A stretch of 64,000 nt of DNA from UBA970 sp049419605 (lineage in GTDB: Bacteria; Bacillota_I; Bacilli_A; RFN20; CAG-826). The stretch is taken from positions 1-64,000 of the forward strand of contig JBMSKF010000005.1 in the NCBI GenBank assembly GCA_049419605.1. The letters are read 5' to 3'. Under the pieces are notes generated by a model. It saw only the letters and a list, made by a program, of their open reading frames with translations, was not told where the DNA came from and ran no database searches. The translations under genes and the position numbers were made by a program. Below, piece after piece: positions 1-8,715 of the stretch (position 1 is its first letter; each line of letters begins with the position of its first letter).

Positions 1-614
1 ATCGTATTAAAATCACCATATAATTCAAATCCATCACTACCGGTGTAACCAGATCTCGATATAATCAACTCTTTTCCTTGATAATGCGTGACTTGGTAGG
101 TCATAAATTTAAGTTGACTTAATTCAACTTTCTTCGTGATCTTGTCTTGAAGAACTGCTTCAGATTGAGGGCCTTGTAAGGCAAGTTGAAGAAGTTTGTT
201 TGTCACCACTTCAATTTGAACATCATAATTACCTTTGTGTTGATTCATCCATTCAAGATCCACTTGAGCATTTATAGCATTAATGACAAGTAATATTTTT
301 TTAGGGTTAAAAACATAGGCAATTAGGTCATCAATTGGATAACCTTGTTCATTACACATTAAGGCGTAAATAGCTTTGTTTTCTGGTTGACCTTGAATTT
401 CATTTGTCACTAAGGATTCAACAAATGGAATCGCATCTTTACCGGTGACCAATACACGGCCCATATGGGAAACATCAAAGACGCCTGCTGATTGACGAAC
501 AGCACGGTGTTCTGCAACCAAACCTTTATATTCCTGTGGCATGGTAAAGCCACCATAAAAAACGATTTTAGCACCTAATTTTATGTGTTCTTCGTGGAGT
601 GGTAGTTTCGCCAT
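1..614 (-). CDS. gcvT: Aminomethyltransferase (glycine cleavage T protein), C-terminus cut by window edge
   Basis: GcvT transfers the methylene group from the aminomethyl-lipoyl H protein to tetrahydrofolate and releases ammonia. About 204 N-terminal codons are visible of a family length near 365. The start MAKLPLHEEHIKLGAK, the stretch FDVSHMGRVLVTGKDA and the later SRSGYTGSDGFELY are typical GcvT folate-binding sequences. The start ATG (614-612) follows an AGAGGTG ribosome-binding site, and a possible -10 TAAAAT lies at 641-636 on the same strand. Its one-carbon partner glyA is also in the window (37288) but not adjacent. No other glycine cleavage gene is visible. The identification is secure; the gene continues left of base 1. 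Confidence 0.95.
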   Translation of the reverse strand, partial: MAKLPLHEEHIKLGAKIVFYGGFTMPQEYKGLVAEHRAVRQSAGVFDVSHMGRVLVTGKDAIPFVESLVTNEIQGQPENKAIYALMCNEQGYPIDDLIAYVFNPKKILLVINAINAQVDLEWMNQHKGNYDVQIEVVTNKLLQLALQGPQSEAVLQDKITKKVELSQLKFMTYQVTHYQGKELIISRSGYTGSDGFELYGDFNT

Positions 615-681
615 ATTACACCTCTATTGGATTTCATTTTATCTTATGATTGCAATCGAAGGTATAAGAAAATAATCGTGA

Positions 682-687
682 TAAAAT
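682..687 (+). promoter_or_regulatory. -10 box six bases before an ATG: candidate leaderless promoter
   Basis: TAAAAT is followed by exactly six bases and then the ATG at 694. There is no usable Shine-Dalgarno. Transcription would begin at or next to the start codon. No good -35 was found at 16-18 bases. Confidence 0.45.
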
Positions 688-693
688 AAGGTG

Positions 694-1224
694 ATGAAAT
701 TTAATCAATATCTAATTGTGGTGGATGTGCAAAAGGATTTTGTTGATGGGGTTCTCGGCACAAAAGAGGCCGTTGCCATGATTCCCTATTTAGTCAACAA
801 ACTTAAATCGTTTAAGGGCACCATTATTTTTACTCAAGATACGCACGATGAAGCGTATCTATCTAGTATCGAAGGGCAAAAACTTCCTGTGGTTCATTGC
901 CTTAAAAATACACCAGGTTGGCAAATAGAAAACAACATACTACCTTATACGAAAGGTAAAAAAATCTTTCAAAAACCAACGTTTGGATCAGAAAAATTAG
1001 TACGCTTTCTTAAAAAACAAAACCAAAAATCACCTATTCATTTGATTGAGGTAGTTGGAATTTGCACTGATATCTGTGTCATATCCAATGTAATGATGTT
1101 GAAAGCTGCTTTACCAAATGTCCCAATTCGCGTTGACGCTAGGGCTTGTGCTGGAGTTACACCACAAAGTCACACAAGAGCGTTGGATGCGATGGCATCA
1201 ATTCATATAGACATTAAAAATTAA
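694..1224 (+). CDS. Isochorismatase-family cysteine hydrolase, nicotinamidase-like
   Basis: This 176-residue protein has the family's catalytic triad in order: Asp in VVDVQKDF near the N-terminus, Lys in IFQKPTFGS and the nucleophile Cys in the VVGICTDICVISN segment. Within the family it most resembles nicotinamidases, which deamidate nicotinamide to nicotinate for NAD salvage, because of the TQDTHDEAY and HC segments that resemble metal/substrate-binding positions. It is shorter than many nicotinamidases. An in-frame GTG at 691 precedes the ATG at 694; I prefer 694 because a -10 box ends six bases before it. A bidirectional terminator follows directly. The substrate is an inference. Confidence 0.85.
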   Translation: MKFNQYLIVVDVQKDFVDGVLGTKEAVAMIPYLVNKLKSFKGTIIFTQDTHDEAYLSSIEGQKLPVVHCLKNTPGWQIENNILPYTKGKKIFQKPTFGSEKLVRFLKKQNQKSPIHLIEVVGICTDICVISNVMMLKAALPNVPIRVDARACAGVTPQSHTRALDAMASIHIDIKN

Positions 1225-1252
1225 AAACCTCCTATAGTTCGGAGGTTTTTTT
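1223..1252. terminator. Bidirectional intrinsic terminator
   Basis: A 10-bp stem (1223-1232 with 1241-1250, core ACCTCC/GGAGGT) with an 8-base loop is flanked by A and T runs on both sides. It can end both the rightward hydrolase gene and the leftward tRNA gene. Confidence 0.9.
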
Positions 1253-1264
1253 CTTTTACAAAGT

Positions 1265-1340
1265 TGGTGGAGCTGACGAGGATCGAACTCGCTACCTCGT
1301 CGTTGCGAACGACGCGCTCTCCCAAATGAGCTACAGCCCC
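1265..1340 (-). tRNA. tRNA-Ala, anticodon CGC
   Basis: The minus strand folds into a full cloverleaf of 76 bases with encoded CCA. The acceptor is GGGGCTG/CAGCTCC with the G3-U70 wobble that defines alanine tRNAs. The D stem is GCTC/GAGC, the anticodon stem CGTCG/CGACG with loop TTCGCAA, and the T arm GCGAG-TTCGATC-CTCGT. Reading the loop with T33 gives anticodon CGC, which pairs with codon GCG. A CGC alanine tRNA is unusual in an AT-rich Firmicutes-type genome, where UGC and GGC isoacceptors are expected. GCG codons are fairly common in the genes here. Confidence 0.93.
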
Positions 1341-1430
1341 AAGATTGCTTAACAAGATTAACAAAAAAAGCATAAAAGAGCAACCTTTTGAGGCAATAAT
1401 ATCGTTTTATCAAAAACTTATAAGGTTTCT

Positions 1431-1448
1431 ATTGTAAGCGCATACAAT
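1431..1448. promoter_or_regulatory. LacI-family operator for the glucan locus
   Basis: ATTGTAAGCGCATACAAT is an 18-bp dyad with one mismatched pair and the central CG of LacI/CcpA operators. It covers the -35 element of the promoter in front of the beta-glucan genes. The LacI regulator ending the locus (23094) is the natural candidate ligand-responsive repressor; CcpA is an alternative because the site is one base from the cre consensus. Confidence 0.8.
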
Positions 1449-1460
1449 ATATCTTATGAT
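1432..1460 (+). promoter_or_regulatory. Promoter of the beta-glucan utilisation locus
   Basis: TTGTAA (1432-1437), a 17-base spacer and TATGAT (1455-1460) form a sigma-A-type promoter. The start of transcription would be near 1467. The -35 lies inside the operator dyad, so bound repressor should block RNA polymerase. Confidence 0.7.
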
Positions 1461-1471
1461 GAAAGAAACCG

Positions 1472-1490
1472 ATTTCCTTAATAAGGAAAT
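1472..1490. repeat. Perfect inverted repeat in the leader of the glucan locus
   Basis: ATTTCCTTAATAAGGAAAT has 9-base arms around one central base. It lies between the predicted transcription start and the ribosome-binding site AAAGGAT (1492-1498). It could be a second operator or a 5' mRNA hairpin; the sequence does not decide which. Confidence 0.6.
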
Positions 1491-1506
1491 TTAAAGGATA
1501 TTCGAT

Positions 1507-4500
1507 ATGAAAACTTTTATTAGTGATCGTTATCAAAAACAAAAACCTTTTGCAGGCTTTTTACCTGGGATTGCTGGCAAAGAAGGACTTCCAATGTGGG
1601 TCTTTTATGTCAATCGTGGCCAGGCTATTAGTACCTTTGGTGTTCGAGATAAAAATGGAGCGATTGCAGAATTTTATCCAGCAAATCTAGCGTACGCTTA
1701 TATTCATCAAAATGGATTTCGTACTTTCCTGAAATATAAAGGCGAAGTATATGAATGTTTTCAAGAAAAGAATGAACAACAAACTTTTACAGTAGATGCC
1801 CATGAAATCATCATTGAAGAAACCATCCAAAAATGGAATCTAAAGGTTAAAGTTACGTACGCAACTTTACCGAATATGCCACTTTCAGCCTTAATGCGAA
1901 AGGTTGATATTACTTCACTCGATGGAAAAGAAAAAAATTTAATTGTTATTGATGGACTAGCGCAAATCCTACCCGCGGGCATTGATTATGGTGGTTATAA
2001 AGCGGTCAGTTATTTACTACAAAGTTGGATGGAAGTTCAAGAAAATGACAACCATGTCTTTTTAAAATTACGAGCGTCTACCGCAGACTCTAGTGAAGTC
2101 AAGGCTGTTGATGATGGAAATTTTTATACGTATATTGGTCTCAACCAAAAGCAATATTTATACGATTACAAAGCGGTTTTTGCTCAAGATTCATCTTTTG
2201 TAACGCCTTATCAGTTGCAAACGCTTGATTATCAACAACTCATTAAACAAAAACAAGCCCCAGTTAATCAAGTGCCATCTGCCTTTGTAGTCAGTGAATT
2301 ATCGGTCAAACAAACCACCACTTTTTATGGGGTCTTTGGTTACAGTCAAAGTCGATCCCAATTATCACCATTAGTTCAAAAAATGAACGCGACTTTTTTA
2401 GAAAATAAGTTTAAAGAAAATCAATTCGCTGTAGAAAACTTAACTTCAGAAATTAAGACGCAAACATCAAAGCCAATGTTTGATTCCTACTTACAACAAT
2501 GCTACTTGGATAATATTTTAAGAGGCGGTTATCCGATTCAATTTGAAACGCTAGATGGATCCATTGGTTATCATATTTATTCAAGAAAACATGGCGATTT
2601 AGAAAGAGATTATAATTTCTTTTCTCTAGAACCAAGTTATTTATCCCAAGGGAATGGTGCATTTAGAGATGTTCTACAAAATCGTAGAAACGATCTTTAT
2701 TTTCATCCTGAAGTTGGCACGACGACAATTGCTCAATTTGCTTCTTTAATCCAAGCGGACGGATATAACCCCTTAAGTATAGAAGGGATTATGTTCACCT
2801 TTAAAGGTGATGCATCGAGTTACCCTGTGGCCATCCAAGATTTATTAAAGCAAGAATTCACGCCTGGACAAGTTGCCAACTTAGCAGGGCAATTTCAATT
2901 GCCGGTCATGGAAACCGTAATCAAGATTATCAAACAATCTCATTATCACTTTAAAGCCACATTTGGTGAAGGTTATTGGGGTGATCATTTCACCTATTTT
3001 TTAGACTTAATTGAAACGTATTTAGATATTTATCCTGATCAAGTCGATTCATTATTTCAACAAAAACATCGCTATTTCTTGTCACCAGCCTTTGTTCAAA
3101 AGCGAGATGATAAATATATTTTAAAGAATGGAAAAGTTCGCCAATATCACGCAGTTCATCATGACCATGGTGCGCCACAACGTGGATGGTTAAAACTCGC
3201 AAGTGGAGAAGAAGCCACCACTTCATTGTTTGGAAAGTTATTAACTTTAGTTTCAAATAAGTTTGCGCAATTAGATCCTGAAGGTCTTGGTTTGATGTAT
3301 GAAGCCGAAAGACCAGGTTGGAATGATGCGATGAATGGCGTACCTGGTTTATTTGGATCAGGTGTTTCAGAAATGCTTGAGCTAAAACGTCTTGTTCAAT
3401 TTTTACAACAACAAAAAATGACTGCCATAGAAGTGTTGGCTCCTTTAAATACCTTAATCACTAGTTTATTAGCGGTCAAAGATGGTTCTTTATTTGATCA
3501 ATGGTCAAAGAGGATGGATGCTTTAGAACGATATCGCGATCAACTAAAAGCCCCATTAACGACCACGACGATCAGTGCAGATTTAATTCAAAGCCTACTT
3601 ACGCACATGGCGAAAACACTTCAAAGTTCAATGGAAAGATTATTAGCCATTCATCCTATTCCTTACACCTATTTTATTTACGAAGTTGATCAGTATGATT
3701 TATTACCCAAAGCCAATGGCAACGCCATGCAAACTGTTCGTGCAAAATCTTTTAAACGAGTCCCCTTGCCTCACTTCTTAGAAGCACCTGCTCGTATGCT
3801 TTCCAATGGATTTTTATCTCCAGAACAAGCGGCTAAGCTTTACCAAGCCATTCAACAATCTCCTCTTTATGATGCCCCGTTAAAGATATATAAAACCAGT
3901 ACGCCATTAGACCAACAATCCATGGAAATTGGACGTATTAGAGCATTTACACCAGGATGGTTAGAACGTGAATCAGCATTTTTACACATGACGTATAAGT
4001 ACATGCTTGGTTTATTGAAAGCAGAAGCATACCCATCTTTTTTTGAAGCGATGCAACATGGGTTAACTTGTTTTATGGATCCACAAATCTATGGCCGCTC
4101 ACCTTTAGAAAACTCATCATTCATTGCCACGACCAATAATCCAGATAGTTCAAAACATGGCCAAGGATTCTATGCTAGATTATCTGGTTCTACCGCAGAA
4201 GTTATCTCGATGTGGAAACGCCTATTATTAGGAAAAAAATTATTTTCACTAAAAAATCATCAACTTCAATTTCACATTCAACCTATCATTCCTTTGGAAT
4301 ATTTCAAAGATGGGAAAATTGAAACCACATTGTTTGCCGATATTAAAATTCGTTTAACCTTAACAGAACCTATAAAACCGACGGATAAAATTGTGTCAGT
4401 TTCTGGCTATCGATTATCTTACTTAAATCAAACTCAACCGATTGTCATCCAAGGTACCACCATTGAAGGTGAACATGCCTTGGCGATTCGACAAAAACGT

Positions 4501-4539
4501 ATACGAGAGATTGAAGTTTTATTAAAAGGAGGACAATAA
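1507..4539 (+). CDS. GH94/GH161-like beta-1,3-glucan (oligosaccharide) phosphorylase
   Basis: This 1010-residue cytoplasmic protein belongs to the inverting glycoside phosphorylases related to cellobiose and laminaribiose phosphorylase. The catalytic-type Asp is D607 in the segment AERPGWNDAMNGVPGLFGSG (E599 onward), matching the WND motif of GH94 and its relatives. It is longer than classical GH94 enzymes and closer in size to the beta-1,3-glucan phosphorylases of GH149/GH161; the neighbouring GH16 and GH30 genes favour a beta-1,3-glucan substrate. It would release glucose 1-phosphate from imported oligosaccharides, saving ATP. There is no signal peptide. It is the first gene after the LacI-controlled promoter, with ribosome-binding site AAAGGAT. 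Family assignment within the clan is an inference. Confidence 0.75.
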   Translation: MKTFISDRYQKQKPFAGFLPGIAGKEGLPMWVFYVNRGQAISTFGVRDKNGAIAEFYPANLAYAYIHQNGFRTFLKYKGEVYECFQEKNEQQTFTVDAHEIIIEETIQKWNLKVKVTYATLPNMPLSALMRKVDITSLDGKEKNLIVIDGLAQILPAGIDYGGYKAVSYLLQSWMEVQENDNHVFLKLRASTADSSEVKAVDDGNFYTYIGLNQKQYLYDYKAVFAQDSSFVTPYQLQTLDYQQLIKQKQAPVNQVPSAFVVSELSVKQTTTFYGVFGYSQSRSQLSPLVQKMNATFLENKFKENQFAVENLTSEIKTQTSKPMFDSYLQQCYLDNILRGGYPIQFETLDGSIGYHIYSRKHGDLERDYNFFSLEPSYLSQGNGAFRDVLQNRRNDLYFHPEVGTTTIAQFASLIQADGYNPLSIEGIMFTFKGDASSYPVAIQDLLKQEFTPGQVANLAGQFQLPVMETVIKIIKQSHYHFKATFGEGYWGDHFTYFLDLIETYLDIYPDQVDSLFQQKHRYFLSPAFVQKRDDKYILKNGKVRQYHAVHHDHGAPQRGWLKLASGEEATTSLFGKLLTLVSNKFAQLDPEGLGLMYEAERPGWNDAMNGVPGLFGSGVSEMLELKRLVQFLQQQKMTAIEVLAPLNTLITSLLAVKDGSLFDQWSKRMDALERYRDQLKAPLTTTTISADLIQSLLTHMAKTLQSSMERLLAIHPIPYTYFIYEVDQYDLLPKANGNAMQTVRAKSFKRVPLPHFLEAPARMLSNGFLSPEQAAKLYQAIQQSPLYDAPLKIYKTSTPLDQQSMEIGRIRAFTPGWLERESAFLHMTYKYMLGLLKAEAYPSFFEAMQHGLTCFMDPQIYGRSPLENSSFIATTNNPDSSKHGQGFYARLSGSTAEVISMWKRLLLGKKLFSLKNHQLQFHIQPIIPLEYFKDGKIETTLFADIKIRLTLTEPIKPTDKIVSVSGYRLSYLNQTQPIVIQGTTIEGEHALAIRQKRIREIEVLLKGGQ

Positions 4540-4604
4540 CTAGCATCAACAATATAAGTAGGGAAAATTGTTCGCTATCTATCATCATGAAAGGAAATTT
4601 ATTG

Positions 4605-7193
4605 ATGAAACATTATTGGAAAGGCCTATCCATTACGTTAGCAGCCCTCGTGTTAGCAGCGTGTGGAACCCCAAGTTCAAGTAGCCAAACGAGTTCCACA
4701 AGTACGAGTACTTTATCCTCGATTACGATTGCTGGAGCAAATGATGTTACCTTAGAATTTGATGTCGATTTTAACTTTTTAACTGGCGTTACTGCTACTG
4801 GTAATAACGGCCAAGATTTTACATCGAGTATTACACTCTCTTCGATTTCTACCGCGGTTAATACTACAACGGGTGTTTTAGACACCACAAGAACTGGTGT
4901 TCATACCGTTCAATATCGTGTCCAATCTGGCACGATTGTTGCAACTAAATTTAGAAATGTTACCGTTCAACAACCTCAATCCACAGGCGGTATGTTATTA
5001 AATCCAGACTTTGCTTTGGGTACTGCTGGTTGGACGGATCCAAGTGTTGTCTATAACGAAAGTGGATCAAGTATTGACTTCGATATTGAAGATGGTGCAT
5101 TAAAAGTAGTGGTTGTGGCAAGTCCTGTTGCCTATGCTCCACGCTTTGGACAAATGAATGTACCCTTTGAAATCGACACCACATATGAAGTAAGCTTTAG
5201 AGCAAAATCCAGCGTAGTTAAACCCATTAACTTAAATGCTGGTGAATTATTATCCTCTGCTCCTTGGTTTGTTGACTTCAAACCTGGTCAACCAGAAATT
5301 AGAACGATTGGAACCGAATGGGCAACTTATTCCTATATCTTTACTCACCGTCTTGATAACAAGCGTGGTGGTATTTTATTTGAATTAGGAACAGTCAGTG
5401 GTCAAAAAGTGGATGCCACGATGTACTTTGATGACATCACGATTGAAGAAGCAACTGCAGGTCCAGATGTGACCGCACCAAACTTCTCTGGTGTTTCTGC
5501 CACTGTCAGTGTTTTGGTGGGATCAACCTACGATCCATTAAATGGTGTCACCGCATTAGACATCGTTGATGGTGACTTAACGGATGAAATTTTAGTGGAA
5601 ATTCTTGACAGCAATAACGCAGTCGTCAATGCCGTTGATACTTCTGTTCCTGCGGTGTACACAGTGAATTATTCTGTTGAAGACGCTGCAGGAAATGAAG
5701 CAACTGCCCAAACTATTGTCAATGTTGTAAGTTTAGTTTTCAAGAATGAAAACTTATTGGCGAATGGTTCATTTGCAGAAGCGGTAGGAAATGAATGGAG
5801 TTTCTGGAGCCAAGATTGGGGTACAGCTCCTGTTGTGAATCGTTCGCAAAATGTTGAAGCTGGCACTTATACTTTAGACATCACCAATGGTGGTGATGCT
5901 GCTTGGGCGATTCAAATGAATCACGTCGGTGCTGAATTGGTTCAAGGTCAAACTTACCGTTTATCATTCACAGGTTCCTCGACCGTTGCAAGAAAATTCT
6001 CAGCAGCGTTTGATACAGGGGCCCCAAACTATGATAACTATGCGCGTAAAAATGGATTTGAATTAGGGACAACGAGTTCTACTGTTGATCACATTTTTAC
6101 CGTAACCAAAGCTACTGGCATCATTCGTTTAACCATTGAATTTGGTTCACAAGATGGATTTGCAAACGGTATCGTGACGTTATCTGAAGTTCGTTTACAA
6201 CGATTAGATGCTTCTCCATTAATTAGTGATTCCAAATTTGCGATGTCTGGCTGGCGTCATTTCGTTAATGACTGGGATGGCACGGTTGCCACTTCCGGAA
6301 TCGTCGCTGGCGAATATAAAATGACCATTACAAAGACTGTTGCCTTAAGTCCAACTGCAGATAATTGGAAATTACAAATTATCCAAGATAATGTTGCCTT
6401 CGGCGAAACTGTTGATGATGGTCGTATGAATTTAACAGCGGAAAAATCTTATACCTTAAGTTTTGACATGTATGCCTCACAAAACATTAATGTCACCACA
6501 TTTATTGGTGCCCCTGGTGTTTGGGTTAACTATGTTCCAGAAGCAAACCGTGTCAACGCAGTCACCACAAGTAAACAAACCATTACGATTCCTGTGAGTA
6601 CGGTTGGGGCAACCTTAAATGGTAAGGAAAAAATTTCCTTTGAATTTGGTTCTTCCTTCTCGAACTTTGAATCCGGAAATGAATTTGTTGCGATTGATAA
6701 TGTGGTCTTAAAAGAAGGTAACACCGTTTTACCAAACATCATTAACGGTGATATGAACGCTATTTTAGGCGGACACACCTTCTTTACAGAAAATGGTGGT
6801 GCGATGACAAGAGGCGCCAATGGTGGTGCTTCTATTGAAGTTCCTGCTTTAGGCGGCGCTGCTTATCAACCTCATTATTACTATATTTTCCCAACGCTTG
6901 CCAAAGGTAAATATGAAGTGAAGATCGCATTAACCAGTTCGGTGACTCGTGATTTACGCTTTAATATTATTCTTCCTGATGCGGGTTATGCTTCGATCCT
7001 TCCTGAAAACTTTGTTGATTTCCGCGTCACTGCAGATACCCCTTATGTCTTTACCGTTTCGTTCGAAGTGGTCAATCCATTAACGAATGTGAAACTTGAA
7101 TTAGATCTAGGGACACTTGGTGGTGATAAGGTTTCCTTACCAGGAACTTTCTTAATTTCAGAAGTACTCGTCTACGCAAATTACAATAGCTAA
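4605..7193 (+). CDS. Surface lipoprotein with four carbohydrate-binding-like modules and Ig-like domains, no catalytic domain
   Basis: The 862-residue product has a lipoprotein signal ending in LVLAAC (Cys20) and a Ser/Thr linker. An Ig-like region (about 40-120) is followed by a CBM4/9-like jelly-roll module near 131-285 and a DUF5011-type bacterial Ig domain near 288-375 (VDGDLTDE, YSVEDAAGNEATA). Three more CBM-like modules start near 382, 539 and 711. Each has the family's N-terminal N-G-x-F/M and late YFDDI/AIDNVVL-type strands. No glycosidase motif is visible, so it probably captures glucan at the cell surface. The start at 4605 is preferred over the in-frame ATG at 4587 because AAAGGAA lies at the right distance before it. 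Binding specificity for beta-glucan is inferred from context. Confidence 0.8.
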   Translation: MKHYWKGLSITLAALVLAACGTPSSSSQTSSTSTSTLSSITIAGANDVTLEFDVDFNFLTGVTATGNNGQDFTSSITLSSISTAVNTTTGVLDTTRTGVHTVQYRVQSGTIVATKFRNVTVQQPQSTGGMLLNPDFALGTAGWTDPSVVYNESGSSIDFDIEDGALKVVVVASPVAYAPRFGQMNVPFEIDTTYEVSFRAKSSVVKPINLNAGELLSSAPWFVDFKPGQPEIRTIGTEWATYSYIFTHRLDNKRGGILFELGTVSGQKVDATMYFDDITIEEATAGPDVTAPNFSGVSATVSVLVGSTYDPLNGVTALDIVDGDLTDEILVEILDSNNAVVNAVDTSVPAVYTVNYSVEDAAGNEATAQTIVNVVSLVFKNENLLANGSFAEAVGNEWSFWSQDWGTAPVVNRSQNVEAGTYTLDITNGGDAAWAIQMNHVGAELVQGQTYRLSFTGSSTVARKFSAAFDTGAPNYDNYARKNGFELGTTSSTVDHIFTVTKATGIIRLTIEFGSQDGFANGIVTLSEVRLQRLDASPLISDSKFAMSGWRHFVNDWDGTVATSGIVAGEYKMTITKTVALSPTADNWKLQIIQDNVAFGETVDDGRMNLTAEKSYTLSFDMYASQNINVTTFIGAPGVWVNYVPEANRVNAVTTSKQTITIPVSTVGATLNGKEKISFEFGSSFSNFESGNEFVAIDNVVLKEGNTVLPNIINGDMNAILGGHTFFTENGGAMTRGANGGASIEVPALGGAAYQPHYYYIFPTLAKGKYEVKIALTSSVTRDLRFNIILPDAGYASILPENFVDFRVTADTPYVFTVSFEVVNPLTNVKLELDLGTLGGDKVSLPGTFLISEVLVYANYNS

Positions 7194-7208
7194 AGGAGGC
7201 TTAGGATA

Positions 7209-8669
7209 GTGAAACATAAAGCTAAACTATCCGTTGTAGCCTTGTTTGTCCTTGCTGGATGTGGGGGAACCCCATCCAGTAGTGGCAACACTACAACGAG
7301 TGAAACGTTACAACCTGTAACGTTGTCTTATGCAGATTGGGGTAATCAAGAACTCAATCAACGCATGATTGATTTATTTGAAGCAAAGTATCCGCATATT
7401 ACGGTCGAACTTCGACAAGATATTGTGGGTGCAGGTTCACAATTTACAGGCAACCTCGTCACTGCCGCTCAAGCTGGATTACTCCCTGACGTTTTTGCAA
7501 CCGATAACGTCCCTACCGTTATCAATGCTGGTTTAACGTTGGATGTGGCTCAGTACTGGGATGCTGATGAAGATGCTCAGTTAGTCTATGACAATATTGC
7601 GCTTGCCGGAGTTTATAACGGCAAACGTTATGCCGTTCCGTCATTCCAATTCTTAAAAGGGATTTTAATTAATCTCAATATTTTTGAACGCGCCAACTTG
7701 CAAACCGTTCCAGGAAAGTATCGTATTGATAATGATGGGTATCCTGTAAAGGATTGGACATTTGAAGAATTTGTGAATATTGCAAAAGACATTAAAAACT
7801 TTGATTTAGTGAATACCGAAAATTTAGTTGTTGGGATGGACACGTGGTATGGATCACCTGATTTCCAACAAGTGTGGCCAATGATGCAAAATGCTGAAAC
7901 CCAATACGATACATGGGATGGTGAACAATTTCATTACACCTCCGCAGATTGGATCAGTGCGATGCAAGCTAAAGTTGCCCTTCATCAATTAACCGATGGC
8001 ACGACCACACGTTTTACACCAGAAGATTATGATGCCGAAGATAATGACGAATTAAGAACGTATATGATTCAAACCGGTTATGCGGCGATGGACATTGAAG
8101 GTTCTTGGCAATTCTGGGTCATTAAAGATGCAATCGATAATCGTGATTTTGAATTAGGTTTCTGGCCTTATCCACAAGGTGATGCTGGATTATTCCCTCC
8201 TACCATTTTAGATTTCCAAGCCGTTTCATCTCAAACTGAGCATCCAGAAGAAGCTTACTTACTAGCCAAATGGATGACATTTGGTCAAGATGGCTGGAAT
8301 GCTCGTTTATCATTATTAGAAGAAGATCGTGAAGAAGCAATCGCGGAAGGGTTAACGCCTGATTTCTTAGACCGTTTCCCAATTGCGGATTATCCTGATG
8401 TTTGGACACGAGTCGAAGGCCTTGTAGAAGGAATTGAAGGGATCGATGCAATTTTTGATCGTATTCAATATTCAAAACCAGACTTAGACAAATGGTTACC
8501 AGGTTATAAAGATTTCTGGGCATGGGTATACACGCCTGAAAATCCATTTAACTTTGATAACTTAGTCGCCGAAGGACCCAATGCAGTGCCAACTTATGCA
8601 GCCGCATGGGAAGCACAAATTAATATGCTCGTAGCAGAACAACTTGCTGCCTTAGGTGCAAGTCAATAA
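7209..8669 (+). CDS. ABC transporter sugar-binding lipoprotein (extracellular solute-binding protein family 1)
   Basis: This 486-residue lipoprotein (FVLAGC, Cys18) is a type 1 carbohydrate-binding protein. It has the start VTLSYADWGNQELNQRMIDL, a hinge region and the late GSWQFWVIKDA and PPTILDFQAVSSQTEHPEEA segments of family 1 proteins. It would deliver oligosaccharides to one or both permease pairs downstream. The start is GTG with a strong AAAGGAGG nine bases upstream. A stable hairpin immediately follows its stop codon, as often seen where a binding protein must be made in excess over the permeases. Confidence 0.9.
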   Translation: MKHKAKLSVVALFVLAGCGGTPSSSGNTTTSETLQPVTLSYADWGNQELNQRMIDLFEAKYPHITVELRQDIVGAGSQFTGNLVTAAQAGLLPDVFATDNVPTVINAGLTLDVAQYWDADEDAQLVYDNIALAGVYNGKRYAVPSFQFLKGILINLNIFERANLQTVPGKYRIDNDGYPVKDWTFEEFVNIAKDIKNFDLVNTENLVVGMDTWYGSPDFQQVWPMMQNAETQYDTWDGEQFHYTSADWISAMQAKVALHQLTDGTTTRFTPEDYDAEDNDELRTYMIQTGYAAMDIEGSWQFWVIKDAIDNRDFELGFWPYPQGDAGLFPPTILDFQAVSSQTEHPEEAYLLAKWMTFGQDGWNARLSLLEEDREEAIAEGLTPDFLDRFPIADYPDVWTRVEGLVEGIEGIDAIFDRIQYSKPDLDKWLPGYKDFWAWVYTPENPFNFDNLVAEGPNAVPTYAAAWEAQINMLVAEQLAALGASQ

Positions 8670-8677
8670 TCACCACA

Positions 8678-8703
8678 GGGAGATTTCCTCACGGAAATCT
8701 CCC
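8678..8703 (+). promoter_or_regulatory. Intercistronic hairpin between binding-protein genes
   Basis: GGGAGATTTCC (8678-8688) pairs perfectly with GGAAATCTCCC (8693-8703) across a 4-base loop. There is no T-run, so it is not a normal terminator. It probably stabilises the upstream mRNA or limits readthrough, raising binding protein over permease. Confidence 0.75.
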
Positions 8704-8715
8704 TTGATTCGATGC

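Noticed and set aside
614..690. Glycine riboswitch upstream of gcvT
   Set aside because: The gap is only about 76 bases and contains none of the conserved aptamer blocks.
1198..1413. 71-codon minus-strand reading frame across the tRNA
   Set aside because: It runs through the tRNA-Ala and terminator; no ribosome-binding site and no protein-like composition.
8200..8547. 115-codon minus-strand reading frame
   Set aside because: Antisense to the solute-binding protein; no start signals or recognisable domain.
8656..8715. 20-codon upstream start of the large binding-protein fusion
   Set aside because: It overlaps the end of the previous gene and spans the intercistronic hairpin; the anchor begins naturally at 8716.
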